Part shown: positions 8,484 to 18,875 of the stretch, piece after piece
How positions within the stretch are numbered: position 1 is the first letter of the stretch
How the letters are laid out: the number at the start of each line of letters is the position of its first letter
From: CAWGMT01 sp963823675
GTDB lineage: Bacteria; Planctomycetota; Planctomycetia; Isosphaerales; Isosphaeraceae
Length of the DNA: 64,000 nt
NCBI GenBank assembly: GCA_963823675.1
Contig: CAWGMT010000026.1
Location: forward strand, 1 to 64,000
Reading direction: 5' to 3'
The notes under the pieces: generated by a model
Seen by the model: only the letters and a program-made list of their open reading frames with translations
Database searches by the model: none
Told to the model about the DNA's origin: nothing
Translations under genes and position numbers: made by a program

Positions 8484-9733
8484 CGCAAGCTCCTCCTTTC
8501 GGCCCAGCCGGGTGCCCGACCAGCCGGGACTCGGCCGCTGGTCCTGGCGGCCGCCTGGGCCTTCACGAGCCGGAGAGTATGTCGAGCGATCATCAATTCC
8601 TCATCGGTGGGGATGACCCAGGCCGAGGGGGAGCACCCTTGGGTGGAAATACGAGGTCCGCCCAGCTTATTGGCTTTGTCGTCGAGGGTGAGGCCCAGCC
8701 AGGCCGCGTCGCGACAGACCCGGTCGCGGATCTCGGCGGCATGCTCGCCGATGCCGGCGGTGAACACCAGGGCGTCCAGCCCTTTCAAGACCGCGGCGAG
8801 CGAGCCGAGCTCACGGCCTATGCGGTCGACAAAGTAATCGATTGCGAGCCGGGCTTCCGGAGTGTCGCTGGCTAAGAGTTCGCGCATGTCGTTGGACACG
8901 CCCGACAGCCCCTTCAGGCCCGAGTGGTTGTAGAGAAGGTCCTCCAACTGGTCGACCGACATGCCCCGTTGCCGCAGCAAATAAATCAAAACACCAGGAT
9001 CGATCTGGCCGCACCGGGTGCCCATGGGCAAGCCGTCGAGCGCCGTGAAGCCCATCGTGTTGCCGAGGCTCTTACCCGCCAGGAGCGCGGCCATGCTGCA
9101 TCCGCTGCCCAGGTGGGCGATCACGACCCGCCCCGCCGCAGCGAGGGGATCGAGCGCCCGCAAGGCGCCGATGACGTACTCGAACGACGTTCCGTGAAAG
9201 CCGTAGCGCCGAACGCCCGCGTCGAGGTACTCTCGGGAAAGCGCGTAGAGATCGGCAACCAGGGGGGCGGTCCGGTGGAATGCCGTGTCGAAGCACGCCA
9301 CCTGAATCAGCCCGGGGCGGAGCCTCTCTATCGCGCGGATAGGAGCGAGGTTGTGCGGCTGGTGGGACGGGGCAAGGGGCACAAAGGCAGCCAGGGCATC
9401 GAGTGTGGGCCCGTCGACGACGACCGGCTCGGAGTAGATCGGCCCGCCATGAACGACGCGGTGGCCGACCCCCATGAGCTCCAGACCGGCCCTGTGGGAC
9501 TCGACCCAGGTGAAGATCTGGTGCACCGCGTCTTCCTGTGTCGCGACTTCTTCTTTGGAGAAGTGCGCATCGATGATGCGGACGCCCCCCTCGGTCGCCA
9601 AGAAGCGGGGGGCGGTGCCGATCCCTTCGAGCTCGCCGCGGTACAGCAAGTGCAAGTCCGCGCCGGCGACCGCGAGCACGGAGAACTTCACGCTCGACGA
9701 TCCGGCGTTCAAGACGCCGATTACCTGGGTCAT
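8480..9733 (-). CDS. ackA: Acetate/propionate family kinase
   Basis: 417-aa acyl kinase making ATP from acetyl- (or propionyl-/butyryl-) phosphate. N-terminal phosphate loop NAGSSSVKF near residue 8, HGG near 87, RYGFHGTSFEYV, the GHLGxG-type IAHLGSGCS loop and GLKGLSGVSNDMR, all in AckA order. The true start is the ATG at 9733, which overlaps the phosphotransacylase stop (ATGA); the longer frame upstream has no homology. It directly follows the enzyme that makes its acyl-phosphate substrate. The last 25 residues are Ala/Arg-rich and not typical of the family. Confidence 0.9.
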   Translation of the reverse strand: MTQVIGVLNAGSSSVKFSVLAVAGADLHLLYRGELEGIGTAPRFLATEGGVRIIDAHFSKEEVATQEDAVHQIFTWVESHRAGLELMGVGHRVVHGGPIYSEPVVVDGPTLDALAAFVPLAPSHQPHNLAPIRAIERLRPGLIQVACFDTAFHRTAPLVADLYALSREYLDAGVRRYGFHGTSFEYVIGALRALDPLAAAGRVVIAHLGSGCSMAALLAGKSLGNTMGFTALDGLPMGTRCGQIDPGVLIYLLRQRGMSVDQLEDLLYNHSGLKGLSGVSNDMRELLASDTPEARLAIDYFVDRIGRELGSLAAVLKGLDALVFTAGIGEHAAEIRDRVCRDAAWLGLTLDDKANKLGGPRISTQGCSPSAWVIPTDEELMIARHTLRLVKAQAAARTSGRVPAGRAPGWAERRSLR

Positions 9734-11169
9734 CGCGCCACCTTCGAGTCTGGGGCCTGGACCTGAACACCGCCCGAAACGCCAGTGCGCCGGGCGTGGG
9801 CCGCAAGCAGGCCGATGCCACACGAGGCTAGGCGAGTCCGGACGTTGTCGGAGCGGCTGGTCAGGATGACCGGCACGCGGGCCCCGAGGACGATGCCTGC
9901 GGCGTCTGCGTTGGCCATGAAGGTCAGTTGCTTGGCCAGCATGTTGCCGGCCTCGAGGTCAGGAACCAGGAGTACATCGGCGTCGCCAGCGACCGCAGAC
10001 TCGATGTGCTTGACATCCGCGGCGGTCTTGCTGATCGCGTTGTCCATCGCCAGCGGTCCATCGACGATCCCGCCGGTGATCTGGCCGCGGTCGGCCATCT
10101 TGCACAGGGCGGCGGCCTCGAGCGTGGCGGTGATCTTGGGATTGACCGTCTCGACCGCCGAAAGGACGGCGACCCTGGGGCGGGCGACCCCGAGGGTGTG
10201 GCAGAGGTCGATCGCGTTCTGGCAGATCGAGACCTTGTCCTCCAGGGTCGGGTAGATATTGATCGCGCAGTCGGTGAGCAAAAGCGGCTTGTGGTACGTC
10301 GGCACGTCCATGATGTAGGCGTGGCTGAGCCGCCGCTCGGTGCGCAGGCCGGTCTCGCGCTGGACCACCTCGTGGAGGAGCACGTCGGTGTGCAGCGCGC
10401 CCTTCATCAGCATCTCGGCCTCGCCCTTGCGGACCAGTTCGACTGCCCTGGCGGCCGCCTGGTGATCGTCGTCGGCGTCGACGACTCGAAAAGCAGCGAT
10501 GTTCAAGCCGTGCCTGGCGGCGACCTCGGCGATCCGGCGCGGAGGCCCGACCAGGATCGGCTGGATAAGCCCGGCCTCGGCCGCCTCGAGGGCGGCCGCC
10601 AGCGACACCTCATCGCACGGGTAGGCCACGGCAGCGGGTGCCGGCGGCAGCCCGCGACAGCGCTCGAGCAGCGCCTCGTACTTGCTGTGCGCCTGGACGG
10701 CCACTTCCAGTGGCTCCGGGCAGGGAGCGCGGACGCGCTCGGCCGGCGCGCGGACGACGGCGACGCCCTCGGCCACGGCCTCGCTGTGCTGGTTGACGCA
10801 CCGGCATTCGAACTCCACGATGCGGCCGTCGGCGCGCTTCGCGCGGGCCTTGACGGTCGCCGTGATCGTGTCGCCGATGCGCACCGGGCCGAGGAACCGC
10901 AGGTCCTGGGACACGTAGACGGTGCCCGGACCGGGAAGCTTGGTCCCGAGCACGCCCGAGATCAGCGCGCCGCTCCAGAGGCTGTGGCCGATCAGCCGGC
11001 CCGAGAGGAAGCGGCGCGCGTACTCCGCGTCGACATGCGTCGGGTTGACATCGCCCGAGACCGCCGCGAACAGGCGGAGGTCCTGGTCGGTCAGGGTCCG
11101 GACCAGGCTCGCAGCGTCGGCGACGCGGATCTCGTCGAAGGTCCGGTTTTCGAGATAATCTTCGCTCAT
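9730..11169 (-). CDS. Bifunctional MaoC-like enoyl-CoA hydratase / phosphate acyltransferase
   Basis: 479-aa fusion. Residues 1-150 form a MaoC hot-dog domain with the hydratase segment LRLFAAVSGDVNPTHVDAEYA (catalytic Asp and His) and SGRLIGHSLWSGALI. Residues about 165-470 form a PTA_PTB phosphotransacylase domain (GAAxx-type EMLMKGALHTDVLLHEVV, SHAYIMDVPTY, and the Gly-rich GIVDGPLAMDNAIS). The fused enzyme would hydrate crotonyl-type CoA esters and exchange acyl-CoA with acyl-phosphate, feeding the next gene, ackA. Such a fusion next to DUF3141, AckA and FabI genes is a recurrent arrangement. Its start overlaps the stop of DUF3141. Confidence 0.88.
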   Translation of the reverse strand: MSEDYLENRTFDEIRVADAASLVRTLTDQDLRLFAAVSGDVNPTHVDAEYARRFLSGRLIGHSLWSGALISGVLGTKLPGPGTVYVSQDLRFLGPVRIGDTITATVKARAKRADGRIVEFECRCVNQHSEAVAEGVAVVRAPAERVRAPCPEPLEVAVQAHSKYEALLERCRGLPPAPAAVAYPCDEVSLAAALEAAEAGLIQPILVGPPRRIAEVAARHGLNIAAFRVVDADDDHQAAARAVELVRKGEAEMLMKGALHTDVLLHEVVQRETGLRTERRLSHAYIMDVPTYHKPLLLTDCAINIYPTLEDKVSICQNAIDLCHTLGVARPRVAVLSAVETVNPKITATLEAAALCKMADRGQITGGIVDGPLAMDNAISKTAADVKHIESAVAGDADVLLVPDLEAGNMLAKQLTFMANADAAGIVLGARVPVILTSRSDNVRTRLASCGIGLLAAHARRTGVSGGVQVQAPDSKVAR

Positions 11170-13368
11170 GACGTCCCCGCTTTCGCGACCAGGGCCGGGG
11201 TCATGTGCCAGTCCGGGTCGAGGTCGAGGTATTTCCGGGCCATCCTCGCCGCGGGCGAGTCGGGGTCGGACAGGTCAGGCTCCAGCATCATGACCCGCGC
11301 CACGATCGCGACGGCCTGCTCGCGGTCGGCCTGCGACTGGCAGCAGCCGGGGCAGTGCCTCGAGCGCGGCCTCCGGATCAAGCTGCATGAGCACCGTCTG
11401 CTCGGCCAGTAGGACCGCGCAGGTCGGCCTCGGAGAGCGTAGCCCGGTCGGGCACGTGTTCGCTGATTTCTTGGGCGATCATGAACGAGCGGCGGTCGAT
11501 GGCGCCACGCTTCTTCATCACGGCGATCAGCATCCGGGCGACCGCCTCGGGGAAGCCGCCCCGCTCGAACTCGCCCCGCAGGGCGGCGAGCTCCGCCTTC
11601 GCCTGCTCGCCGGCCGTCTTCTCGGCCTGGGCCTCCGGCGGCGGCTCGGGCGGGAAGATAGCTCCGAGGCACAATGGACCGTAGGCGGCCTTGACCATCT
11701 CCTCGACCCAGCTATCGCGCAGGTCGCGATAGTAGTTCAACCCGCCGACGATCTGCTTCGAGATCAGCGTGCTCGAGCCCCAAGAAGGCGTTGTCCTCGG
11801 AGGCAGGATGTCGGTGCTGCCGCACTTGCTCGGCGACCAGGGGCAGCATCACGAGCGACGGGTTGTGGTCCGAGACCACGTACTGTCGGAGCCGCAGTGG
11901 GTGCAGCCCGCGTAGAGAGTTGCGCCGTGACTTGGCTCGACATGGCGCGCACGACCGGTCCGTAGAGCGATTCGTACAGCCGTTCATTCCTCTCGGAAAC
12001 CTGGTTGACTGTGCTGAAGATCGCCTCCCCGCGGCGGCGGTCGGGGTTGAGTGCGCGGATATCGTCCACGGTCCGCGTCTCGAAGCGCACGGTGTACGTA
12101 TCCCGTTCGACGTCGAGGGGCACTGCGTGCTTGGGCCGCTCGTCGATGACCATCTCGTACAGGCCGGGGGGCAGAAGACCGAGCATGTCCATCACGCTGA
12201 TCAGCTCGCGGTGCTCCTTCCTGGCGACCTTACCCCCGACGAAGATGCTCAGGTGCCCCACGTCCTCCGCGAGCAAGTACACGATCACGCGGCCCAGGGC
12301 GACGATCCTGTCCTCGTGGCCGTAGACGTCCTCGATCCAGTTGAGCGCCTGCTGGGGCGGCGAGATGTTGTCGCCCCACGAGGCAAAGACGACCACCGGC
12401 GATGTGATGTTCTTGAGGTCGATTTTTGGTCCCTTGGGCAGCTTAATCCCCCGGGCCAACCGGTTGCCGGCGAACAGGTTGTCGACGATTTGCCGGTACT
12501 CCTGCTTCGTCATCAGGTAAAACCCGCCCCACCAGCGCTCGAAGTCGAGGAAGCGCTCTTCGTCGGTGTCGACCCGGCAGTAGAGGTTATACGGCTTCTT
12601 CCAGAACGTGTTGGCCGGGTCGAGGTGCTCGAAGTTCTGAACGAACCAGGCGCCGTCGATGATCCCGCCGCCCAGGTCGGCCAGGAGGCTCCCCGGCCAG
12701 GTGCCGCCGCAGATCCCACCGTTGTAGCGCATCGGGTTCTGGCTATCGGCCCCCGCCCAGTAGGACAGGGGCGCGCCGATGAACGCGACGGGTCCGGTCA
12801 GCTCGGGCCGGACTGCGGCCAGCCCTGCCACCGCCCAGCCGGCCTGGCAATTGCCGATGACGAAGGGTTTGTTCTCGGCCCCGGGGTGCCGGCGGATGAC
12901 CTCCTCGAGGAACCGGGATTCGGCCATTCCAATGTCCACCAGGGTTTGGCCGGGGACCGGCTCGAGGTAGAACCCGATAAAGTAGACCGGGTGGCCGGCG
13001 CGGAGGGCGAAGCCGATCTCGGAATCGAGCTTGAAGCCCCCGACCCCGGCCCCCTGGCCGGCCCGGGGGTCGACCACCACGACCGGGCGCTTCGCCGGGT
13101 CGACGGTGACGTCCTGCGGGGACCGGATCGACATGAGCGCGTAGTTGCACGGGCGTTCCAGGGTCCGGCCGTCGATCAGGACGTCGTAACCGAAGGTCAG
13201 CACCGGCGGCTCGCCCCGCTCGGCGTTCTTAAGGAAGGTGTTGCCATGCTTGCGCATCACGTCCCAGAACAGGACGGTGCGCTCCGCTGAGTCCACCAGA
13301 TATTGCGACCAGCTCTCAAGGAGCTGAAGCGGCAGTGCGTAGAGATTTGGCTCGTTTGCAGCAGTCAT
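11166..13368 (-). CDS. DUF3141 protein, PHA-synthase-like alpha/beta hydrolase, with several frameshifts in its 3' third
   Basis: The first ~480 residues (from 13368 down to about 11910) are in one frame: an alpha/beta-hydrolase fold with VVVDPRAGQGAGVGGFK, a nucleophile-elbow-like region FVIGNCQAGWAVAG (Cys where lipases have Ser, as in PhaC-type synthases), and later WGDNISPPQQALNW and DVGHLSIFVGGKVA. The remaining family-typical sequence continues in other frames: GLHPLRLRQYVVSDHNPS, then KQIVGGLNYYRDLRDSW, then AEQTVLMQLDPEAALEALP, then DREQAVAIVARVMMLEPDLS to the stop at 11166. Shifts fall near 11905, 11780, 11415 and 11340. First gene of the operon; DUF3141 is usually found with MaoC-PTA, AckA and FabI. 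Biochemical role not established. Confidence 0.75.
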
Positions 13369-13721
13369 GTCGGTAGCCCTCGCCGGTCGCGGTCCGTTCC
13401 TGCGCCGGCCTTAAAGAACCGTGCAAGAGAAACGTGCGATTGACTCGGCCACCATGACCGTTGAGACGCGCTACCCGTCGGGAGTAGACTGACCGATTTG
13501 TCCCCGACTCGGCCGCCATGGCCGTCGCGCAATTCCGCCCGTCGCGAGCGGTCCAGATATCTTGATTGTAACGAAACATCTGCGCCGGGTCAAGAGTCCG
13601 GAGGCCAAGCGTTGCCGAGCCTTCCGGGAAGCCTGGACCGCTAAAATATGAGACGGAATGCCACGCGGTCAATCAAACGGCATCGTCCCACGGAAAAGCG
13701 AATTCGTTTCCGGGACCTTTC
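13369..13721. other. Upstream region of the acyl-CoA operon
   Basis: 353 bp between DUF3141 and the small secreted protein gene. I see no gene, tRNA or clear hairpin. It should carry the promoter of the seven-gene operon; I could not pick convincing -35 and -10 boxes. Confidence 0.4.
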
Positions 13722-14051
13722 TCAGTGCGGCTTGTTGCCACCGCCGTAAATGTCGCTCGGGGGAGGACAGATTTCGGGCGCCGCCCAGATGTAGTAAGGC
13801 GGGTAGTGCGGCCAGCAAAGTCTGGGAATCGGCTTGCGGCAGTAAGTATTGGGGCCGCAACAGCGGGGGAAGCAATGCGAATCCCACCAGTGGAATAGAC
13901 CGCCGCCGGGGTTCCAGCCTCCAACAGGATGAAAACGATCCAGAAAGTGCCCCTCGGGAGGCGGGCAGTACTCCTGCTCTCCCGCCTGTGCCGGGGCGCC
14001 CGTCATCATGGCCACCCCGAGCACCACCCACGCCGCCGTGAAGGATCTCAT
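13722..14051 (-). CDS. Small secreted Cys/Pro/Trp-rich protein
   Basis: 109 aa, unrecognised family. Residues 1-23 form a clear signal peptide (MRSFTAAWVVLGVAMM, cleavage after AQA). The mature 86 residues contain seven cysteines, many Pro, Trp, Tyr and Gly (for example HPVGGWNPGGGLFHWW and IPRLCWPHYPPYYIW), which suggests a disulfide-stabilised exported protein. It ends 42 bp before the ATG-proximal side of nothing on its own strand and follows the second efflux gene's 3' neighbour region, so no operon is evident. Composition and signal peptide make it a plausible real gene despite its size. Confidence 0.6.
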   Translation of the reverse strand: MRSFTAAWVVLGVAMMTGAPAQAGEQEYCPPPEGHFLDRFHPVGGWNPGGGLFHWWDSHCFPRCCGPNTYCRKPIPRLCWPHYPPYYIWAAPEICPPPSDIYGGGNKPH

Positions 14052-14092
14052 CGTAACCGTCCTCCTGCTTCAAAGATCGTCTGTCGGTGGCC

Positions 14093-15820
14093 TCACCGAT
14101 TAGGCTGAGCCGGAGTTGGCTGGCCCGGCCCCGGGATCGCCGGCAGACCACGCGGTGCGGCTTCGCCTGGCCCGGGAACTGCACGAGGCGGCGGCGCAGG
14201 CTCCGCTTGCGCCGGAGCCTCCCCCGGCGGCGATACGGCGGCCACCGCTGCGGGGGGATGGTCCTCGCGCAAACGCAGCTCCCACCCGCCGCCGAGTGCT
14301 CGATACACGGCGATCAAGTTGAGCGCGATATCGCCCTGGGCACTGGCGAGCTGGTCCTGCTGTTGCACTTGCGTGGTCTCCAAGTTGAACACGCGGTTGA
14401 AATCGATGGTGCCGGCGCGATACTGCGCGACGCCTACATCCGTGGCTGCCTTGGCGGCTTCGACGCTGCGGGCCAGATCGTCGGTCCGTTCCTGTGACTT
14501 CAGAAAGCCCCGCAGGGCGACCTGCACTTCCCGGCCGGCGACGAGTGCCTGGTTCTGATAAGCGGCAATCAGCTCTTGGGTCTTGGCTTCCTGAAGGTGC
14601 ACGTTATTCTTGATCCGCCCGTAATTCAGGATGTTCCACCGGAAGCCCGGCAGGATGTAGCCAAAAAAGCTCTTGTTGGAAAACGCCTGCGAGAAATCCG
14701 CAGCGTCCCAGCCGAGCGTGCCGTTAATGTAGATTGTCGGATACAAATCGGCTTCAGCGACGCCGATCTGGGCACTCTGCGCAGCCACGAGCCGCTCGGC
14801 GTTCCGAACGTCGGGCCGGCGGCGCAAGAGGTCGGCGGGGATGCCCGTGGCGACCCAGAGGGGCGTCTTTGGCATGGGAGAACTGCCAAGCATCGGTCCA
14901 GGTCCCAACTCGGGCTCCAGGTCTCGTGGCGGGCAGCCCGTCAGGATGCACAAGGAGTCGTTGGCCTGCCCCATCAGGATTTCCTGAGCGGGAATGGTCG
15001 AACGAGTCTGCTCGAGCACAGTGCGTGCTTGCTCCACGTCGAGCCGGTTCCCCGTGCCCACCCGCAATTTCTCCGAAGCGAGCGCGAGGATGCCTTCCTG
15101 AATCCGGACGTTGTCACGCGCGATTTTGATCCGCTGCTGAGCGACCCTGTACTGGACGTAATTTGTGGCGATGTCGCCAAACAGGGTTACGAGCGCCGCA
15201 TCGTAGTCTTCGACGGATGCATCCAGGTTGGCGTTCGTCAACTCGATGTTGCGGCGGATCCGGCCCCACAAATCGAGCTCCCAGCTCAGATTGAAACCAT
15301 AGAACCAGTTGTCGAATGACAGCGGAATGGCGCTCCCAAGTTGTGGAACGTTGGCCAGTTTGTTGATCACGGGCATGTTCGGGTTGAGGTTGACTCGGCT
15401 GTAGTTCCCTTGCATCTGCTGCTGCTGCGGGAACATGTTGCCGACCGAAATCGCCTGGCCAGCCCTGGCCTCGAGCACGCGCGCACCCGCTACCCTGATA
15501 TTCGGGTTCTGCGCGTAGGATGCATGTATGAGATCAACCAGAGTGGGATCTTGGAACACGTCCCACCAGGCGGCGCCTGGCAACTGGACTTCGAGCACGC
15601 GAGGATCGCCGGCCTGGATCCATTGCGGTGCCACCGCCGCGGGCGGCTCGCCGTAATTCGGACCGACTTTGAGGCCGTTATGCAGCCACTGGCTGGGGCG
15701 TGTGATGATGCAACCGCTGGAAAAGAGCGCGGGGAAAACGATGACCGCGAGCATCGCCCAGCGCGGCCGGCTATTTCGAATCGCCGGGTTGGCTTTCGCG
15801 TGGAGTCGATGGTATCCCAT
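14093..15820 (-). CDS. Outer-membrane efflux lipoprotein (OMF, NodT/TolC family), copy 2
   Basis: 575-aa paralogue of the protein at 3015-4787, nearly identical over most of the OEP repeats (for example GNYSRVNLNPNMPV and PGFRWNILNYGRI occur in both). The lipoprotein signal is MLAVIVFPALFSSGC with the acylated Cys at about residue 37, followed by IITRPSQWLHNGLKVGPNY. I start at the ATG at 15820 because the signal peptide then has a normal length. The Pro/Ala/Gly-rich C-terminus again ends in TPAQPNR (TPAQPGR in copy 1). No pump or adaptor gene adjoins it. The two copies point to a duplication of gene plus leader. Confidence 0.85.
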   Translation of the reverse strand: MGYHRLHAKANPAIRNSRPRWAMLAVIVFPALFSSGCIITRPSQWLHNGLKVGPNYGEPPAAVAPQWIQAGDPRVLEVQLPGAAWWDVFQDPTLVDLIHASYAQNPNIRVAGARVLEARAGQAISVGNMFPQQQQMQGNYSRVNLNPNMPVINKLANVPQLGSAIPLSFDNWFYGFNLSWELDLWGRIRRNIELTNANLDASVEDYDAALVTLFGDIATNYVQYRVAQQRIKIARDNVRIQEGILALASEKLRVGTGNRLDVEQARTVLEQTRSTIPAQEILMGQANDSLCILTGCPPRDLEPELGPGPMLGSSPMPKTPLWVATGIPADLLRRRPDVRNAERLVAAQSAQIGVAEADLYPTIYINGTLGWDAADFSQAFSNKSFFGYILPGFRWNILNYGRIKNNVHLQEAKTQELIAAYQNQALVAGREVQVALRGFLKSQERTDDLARSVEAAKAATDVGVAQYRAGTIDFNRVFNLETTQVQQQDQLASAQGDIALNLIAVYRALGGGWELRLREDHPPAAVAAVSPPGEAPAQAEPAPPPRAVPGPGEAAPRGLPAIPGPGQPTPAQPNR

Positions 15821-15880
15821 CCCTGTGATTCCATCGTGTTCAAGCGCGCAGTTCCGTTGGCGAAACCCTTCCGCCTGGTA

Positions 15881-15921
15881 AATCGCGCACGATCCGTACA
15901 ACCTGCAGTATCGGTACGACC
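15881..15921 (-). promoter_or_regulatory. Leader block shared with efflux gene copy 1
   Basis: Counterpart of 4821-4861 (about 71 % identical by eye over 41 bases), located 60-100 bp upstream of the start codon. The palindrome seen in copy 1 is not kept here. Confidence 0.35.
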
Positions 15922-16071
15922 CCGGCGTCTATTCGAGGATAACTCGTCAAAAACCCCGAAATGCCGCGACGAACGAGGTCTCGTTTCAGCGCACAGGCCA
16001 CGAGGGGATCACGCGCTGCTGCCGGATCGCCCGGACCGCGATGCCGAAGGCGGACATGTGCTCGCGTGGGA

Positions 16072-18661
16072 TCAGGGTGCCGAAGGGCACCTGCACAACC
16101 TACTTCTTTCCGGCTGCCTCCGCGCCCGCTCTTCTCGTCGGTAAAAGGCGATCTTGGCCACTTCGGCCGACACCACGTAGATCATCACGATCAAGGCCAT
16201 CGCCATGAGGACCAAGGGCCGCAGGGCCACGAAACCGAGCGGAGACGCCAGCGGAGTGAAGGGCAGAAGCAGCGTGAGTCCTACCACCGAAACCGTGGCG
16301 ATGATCAGGGCTTGGCCCGGCCGGCTCCGGAAGACCCGTCGCCGCGTTCGCATCACCAGCACGATCAGCGCGGCCGAGACCACGGATTCGACGAACCAGG
16401 CCGTGCGGAACTCTGCGGACGTGGCTCGGAAGACCGCAACCAGCATCCCGAACGTCAGGAGGTCGAAAGCCGAACTGATCACCCCGAAAACAACCATGAA
16501 GCGGCGGAGAAAGCCGATGTCCCAGCGGTGGGGTGCGTCGACCATGTCCGCGTCCACGCGGTCGGTGGCGATAGTCATCTCGGGAAGGTCGGTGAGCAGG
16601 TTGGTGAGAAGAACTTGCTTGGGCAAGAGCGGCAGGAAGGGCAGGAACAGCGAAGCGACGGCCATGCTAAACATATTACCGAAGTTGGCGCTGGTGGCCA
16701 TGAAGACGTACTTGAGCGTGTTGGCAAAAGTTCGTCGCCCGTCCCGGACCCCTTGCCCCAGGACCGCCAGGCTTTTTTCCAGCAAGACAATCTCTGCCGA
16801 CTCCCGCGCCACGTCAACGGCATCCGCGACCGAGATCCCTACATCTGCAGCGTGCAGGGCCGTCGCATCGTTGATCCCGTCGCCCATGTAGCCGACGACG
16901 TGACCGGCCCTGTTTAGGGCCAGGATAATTCGCTCCTTCTGATTCGGCTCAACCTCGGCGAACACTCCGACGGCTTCCGTCTGGCGGCTGAGGGCCTCGT
17001 CGCTCATTCGCAGAAGGTCCGGGCCACTGAGGATTCGCGACTCCCGCAGCCCTGCCTGGCTGGCAACGTGAGCCGCGACAATCCGGTTGTCCCCGGTGAT
17101 CACTTTTACCACGATGCCCAGCTCGCGCAGCTCCCGGAGCGTGTCGACTATCCCGGACTTGAGAGGATCATCGAACACCAAGAGCCCCAGCAAGGTCATT
17201 TCCCTTTCATCAATCTTATCGATACCCGTCTTGGCCCCGACATCTCGATAGGCGATCCCCAGCACACGATAGCCCTGTTCGCTGAATTCGCCGAAGCGAT
17301 GCTCGATCCGTGGACGTAGGGCCGCAACCTCGTCCGGATTGCTCGATCCCGTCTGCGCGGTCGTGCAGACCTCGAGAACTCGGTCGAGCGCCCCCTTGGT
17401 GATCATCAGGTTCCGACCATCTGCGCACGAGGATGCTCAGCCGCTTGCGGACGAAATCGTAGGGCTCTTCATCCAACTTCTGGAAGCCCGCGAGATCCGT
17501 TCGGCTCTCAGCGAGGATCGCCGCGTCGATCGGATTGGAGTAGCCCGCCTGGAAGGCCGCGTTGAGAGTGGCGAAGAGGCGGGCGTTCTCACTGGGTAGG
17601 CCATCGATGTCGACGGCCGCGTGGAATCGAACCTTGCCCTCCGTCAGTGTCCCCGTCTTGTCGCAACAGAGGATGTCCATGCTGCCAAGGTCTTCTATGG
17701 AGGCCAGGCGGCGGACGATCACCCGCTTCTGGGCCATCTGACGCGCACCGTGGGACAGGTTGATGGTGATGACCGCCGGGAGCAGTTGGGGGGTCAGCCC
17801 CACGGCGATCGCCAGGGCGAAGAGAAACGAGTCGAGAACCGGCCGAGCCATGAAGACGTTGATCGCGAAGATCGCCAGGACCAGCAGCAGCGTGACTTCT
17901 AGCAGTAAGTAGCCGAAGTGGCGGATGCCCCGCTCGAACTCGGTCTCCGGCGGCCCGCGTCTCAGCCCTTCGGATATTCTGCCGAACTCGGTCTGGCGAC
18001 CTGTGTGGACGACGAGGAGCCTCGCCGTGCCGCTCTGCACGCTCGTGCCCTGGAACAGGCAGTTGGTGCGCCGAGCCAACGGTGTCTCCGGGTCCATGGT
18101 GCCGACGGTCTTCTCGATCGGAAACGTCTCGCCGGTGAGGCTCGCCTCGTTGACGAAGAGGTCTCGGGCCGCCAGGATGCGGCCATCGCCAGGGATGATG
18201 TCGCCGGCGTTCAAGGCGACCACGTCGCCCGGCACAACCTGCGCGACGGGCACTTCCATGAGCTGGCCATCGCGCAGCACGGCGGCTTGAACCTGGACGA
18301 GCGCCAGCAGCTTGGCCACGGCGTCAGCGGCGTTCCACTCCTGCCAGAAGCTGAGCACTCCGCTGACCAGGACGATCGCCATGATTATCAATGCGTCCGT
18401 CGCGTCCCGGAGGAAAAAGGAGAGGAGTGCGGCGACGAGCAGAATCAGGATGATCGGGCTTGTGAACTGGGCTAGCAGGAGAGCAGCGGGATGCGTTCCT
18501 CGATCGGCTCTGCGGGCACCGGAGGCGAGATCGAAGAGCGTCCGGCGGGCCTGCTCCGACGTGAGACCTCCGACTCGCGTCTGGAGTTGCCGTAGCAGGT
18601 CCTCCGGGGGAAGCGACCAGAACGCATTGGGCTCTCGACCGTGACTGGACTGCTCGATCAT
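16072..18661 (-). CDS. mgtA: Mg2+-importing-type P-type ATPase (one frameshift)
   Basis: P3B-type ATPase. From the ATG at 18661 the first frame gives an N-terminal cation-ATPase domain, VLSFWQEWNAADAVAKL, the actuator loop SLTGETFPIEK, membrane helix 4 with LTPQLLPAVITINLSHGA, and the phosphorylation site CCDKTGTLT. At about 17425 the frame shifts; DGRNLMITKGALDRVLEV and everything after are in the second frame, with VITGDN, GYMGDGINDATALHAADVGI and the C-terminal membrane helices ending near 16072. Joined length is about 860 aa. It is divergent from the MGDG-synthase-like gene, with 214 bp between. The metal is inferred from family, not from the sequence alone. Confidence 0.82.
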
Positions 18662-18875
18662 TGGTTCAATATCCGCGCCATGTCTACCTGCGGAGCACTG
18701 AGGCCTGTTTGCGGCCGCCTCACGGGGGTAGCGTAGAGGTACCATCGATCCTGAAAGACTGACGCCTTGTGAACGGGAACGAGATGCATCTGGTGCGTCT
18801 CGATCATGCTCCAACGTCCGACCCCGGTCCAGGGAGTCGGTCACGCATCAGGTCGGCCAACGCTAGGAGCGTCAC

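Noticed and set aside
7329..8837. 502-codon plus-strand frame antisense to the CoA-transferase and FabI-like genes
   Set aside because: Opposite-strand shadow of well-supported genes; composition dominated by codon complement (Arg/Gly/His-rich).
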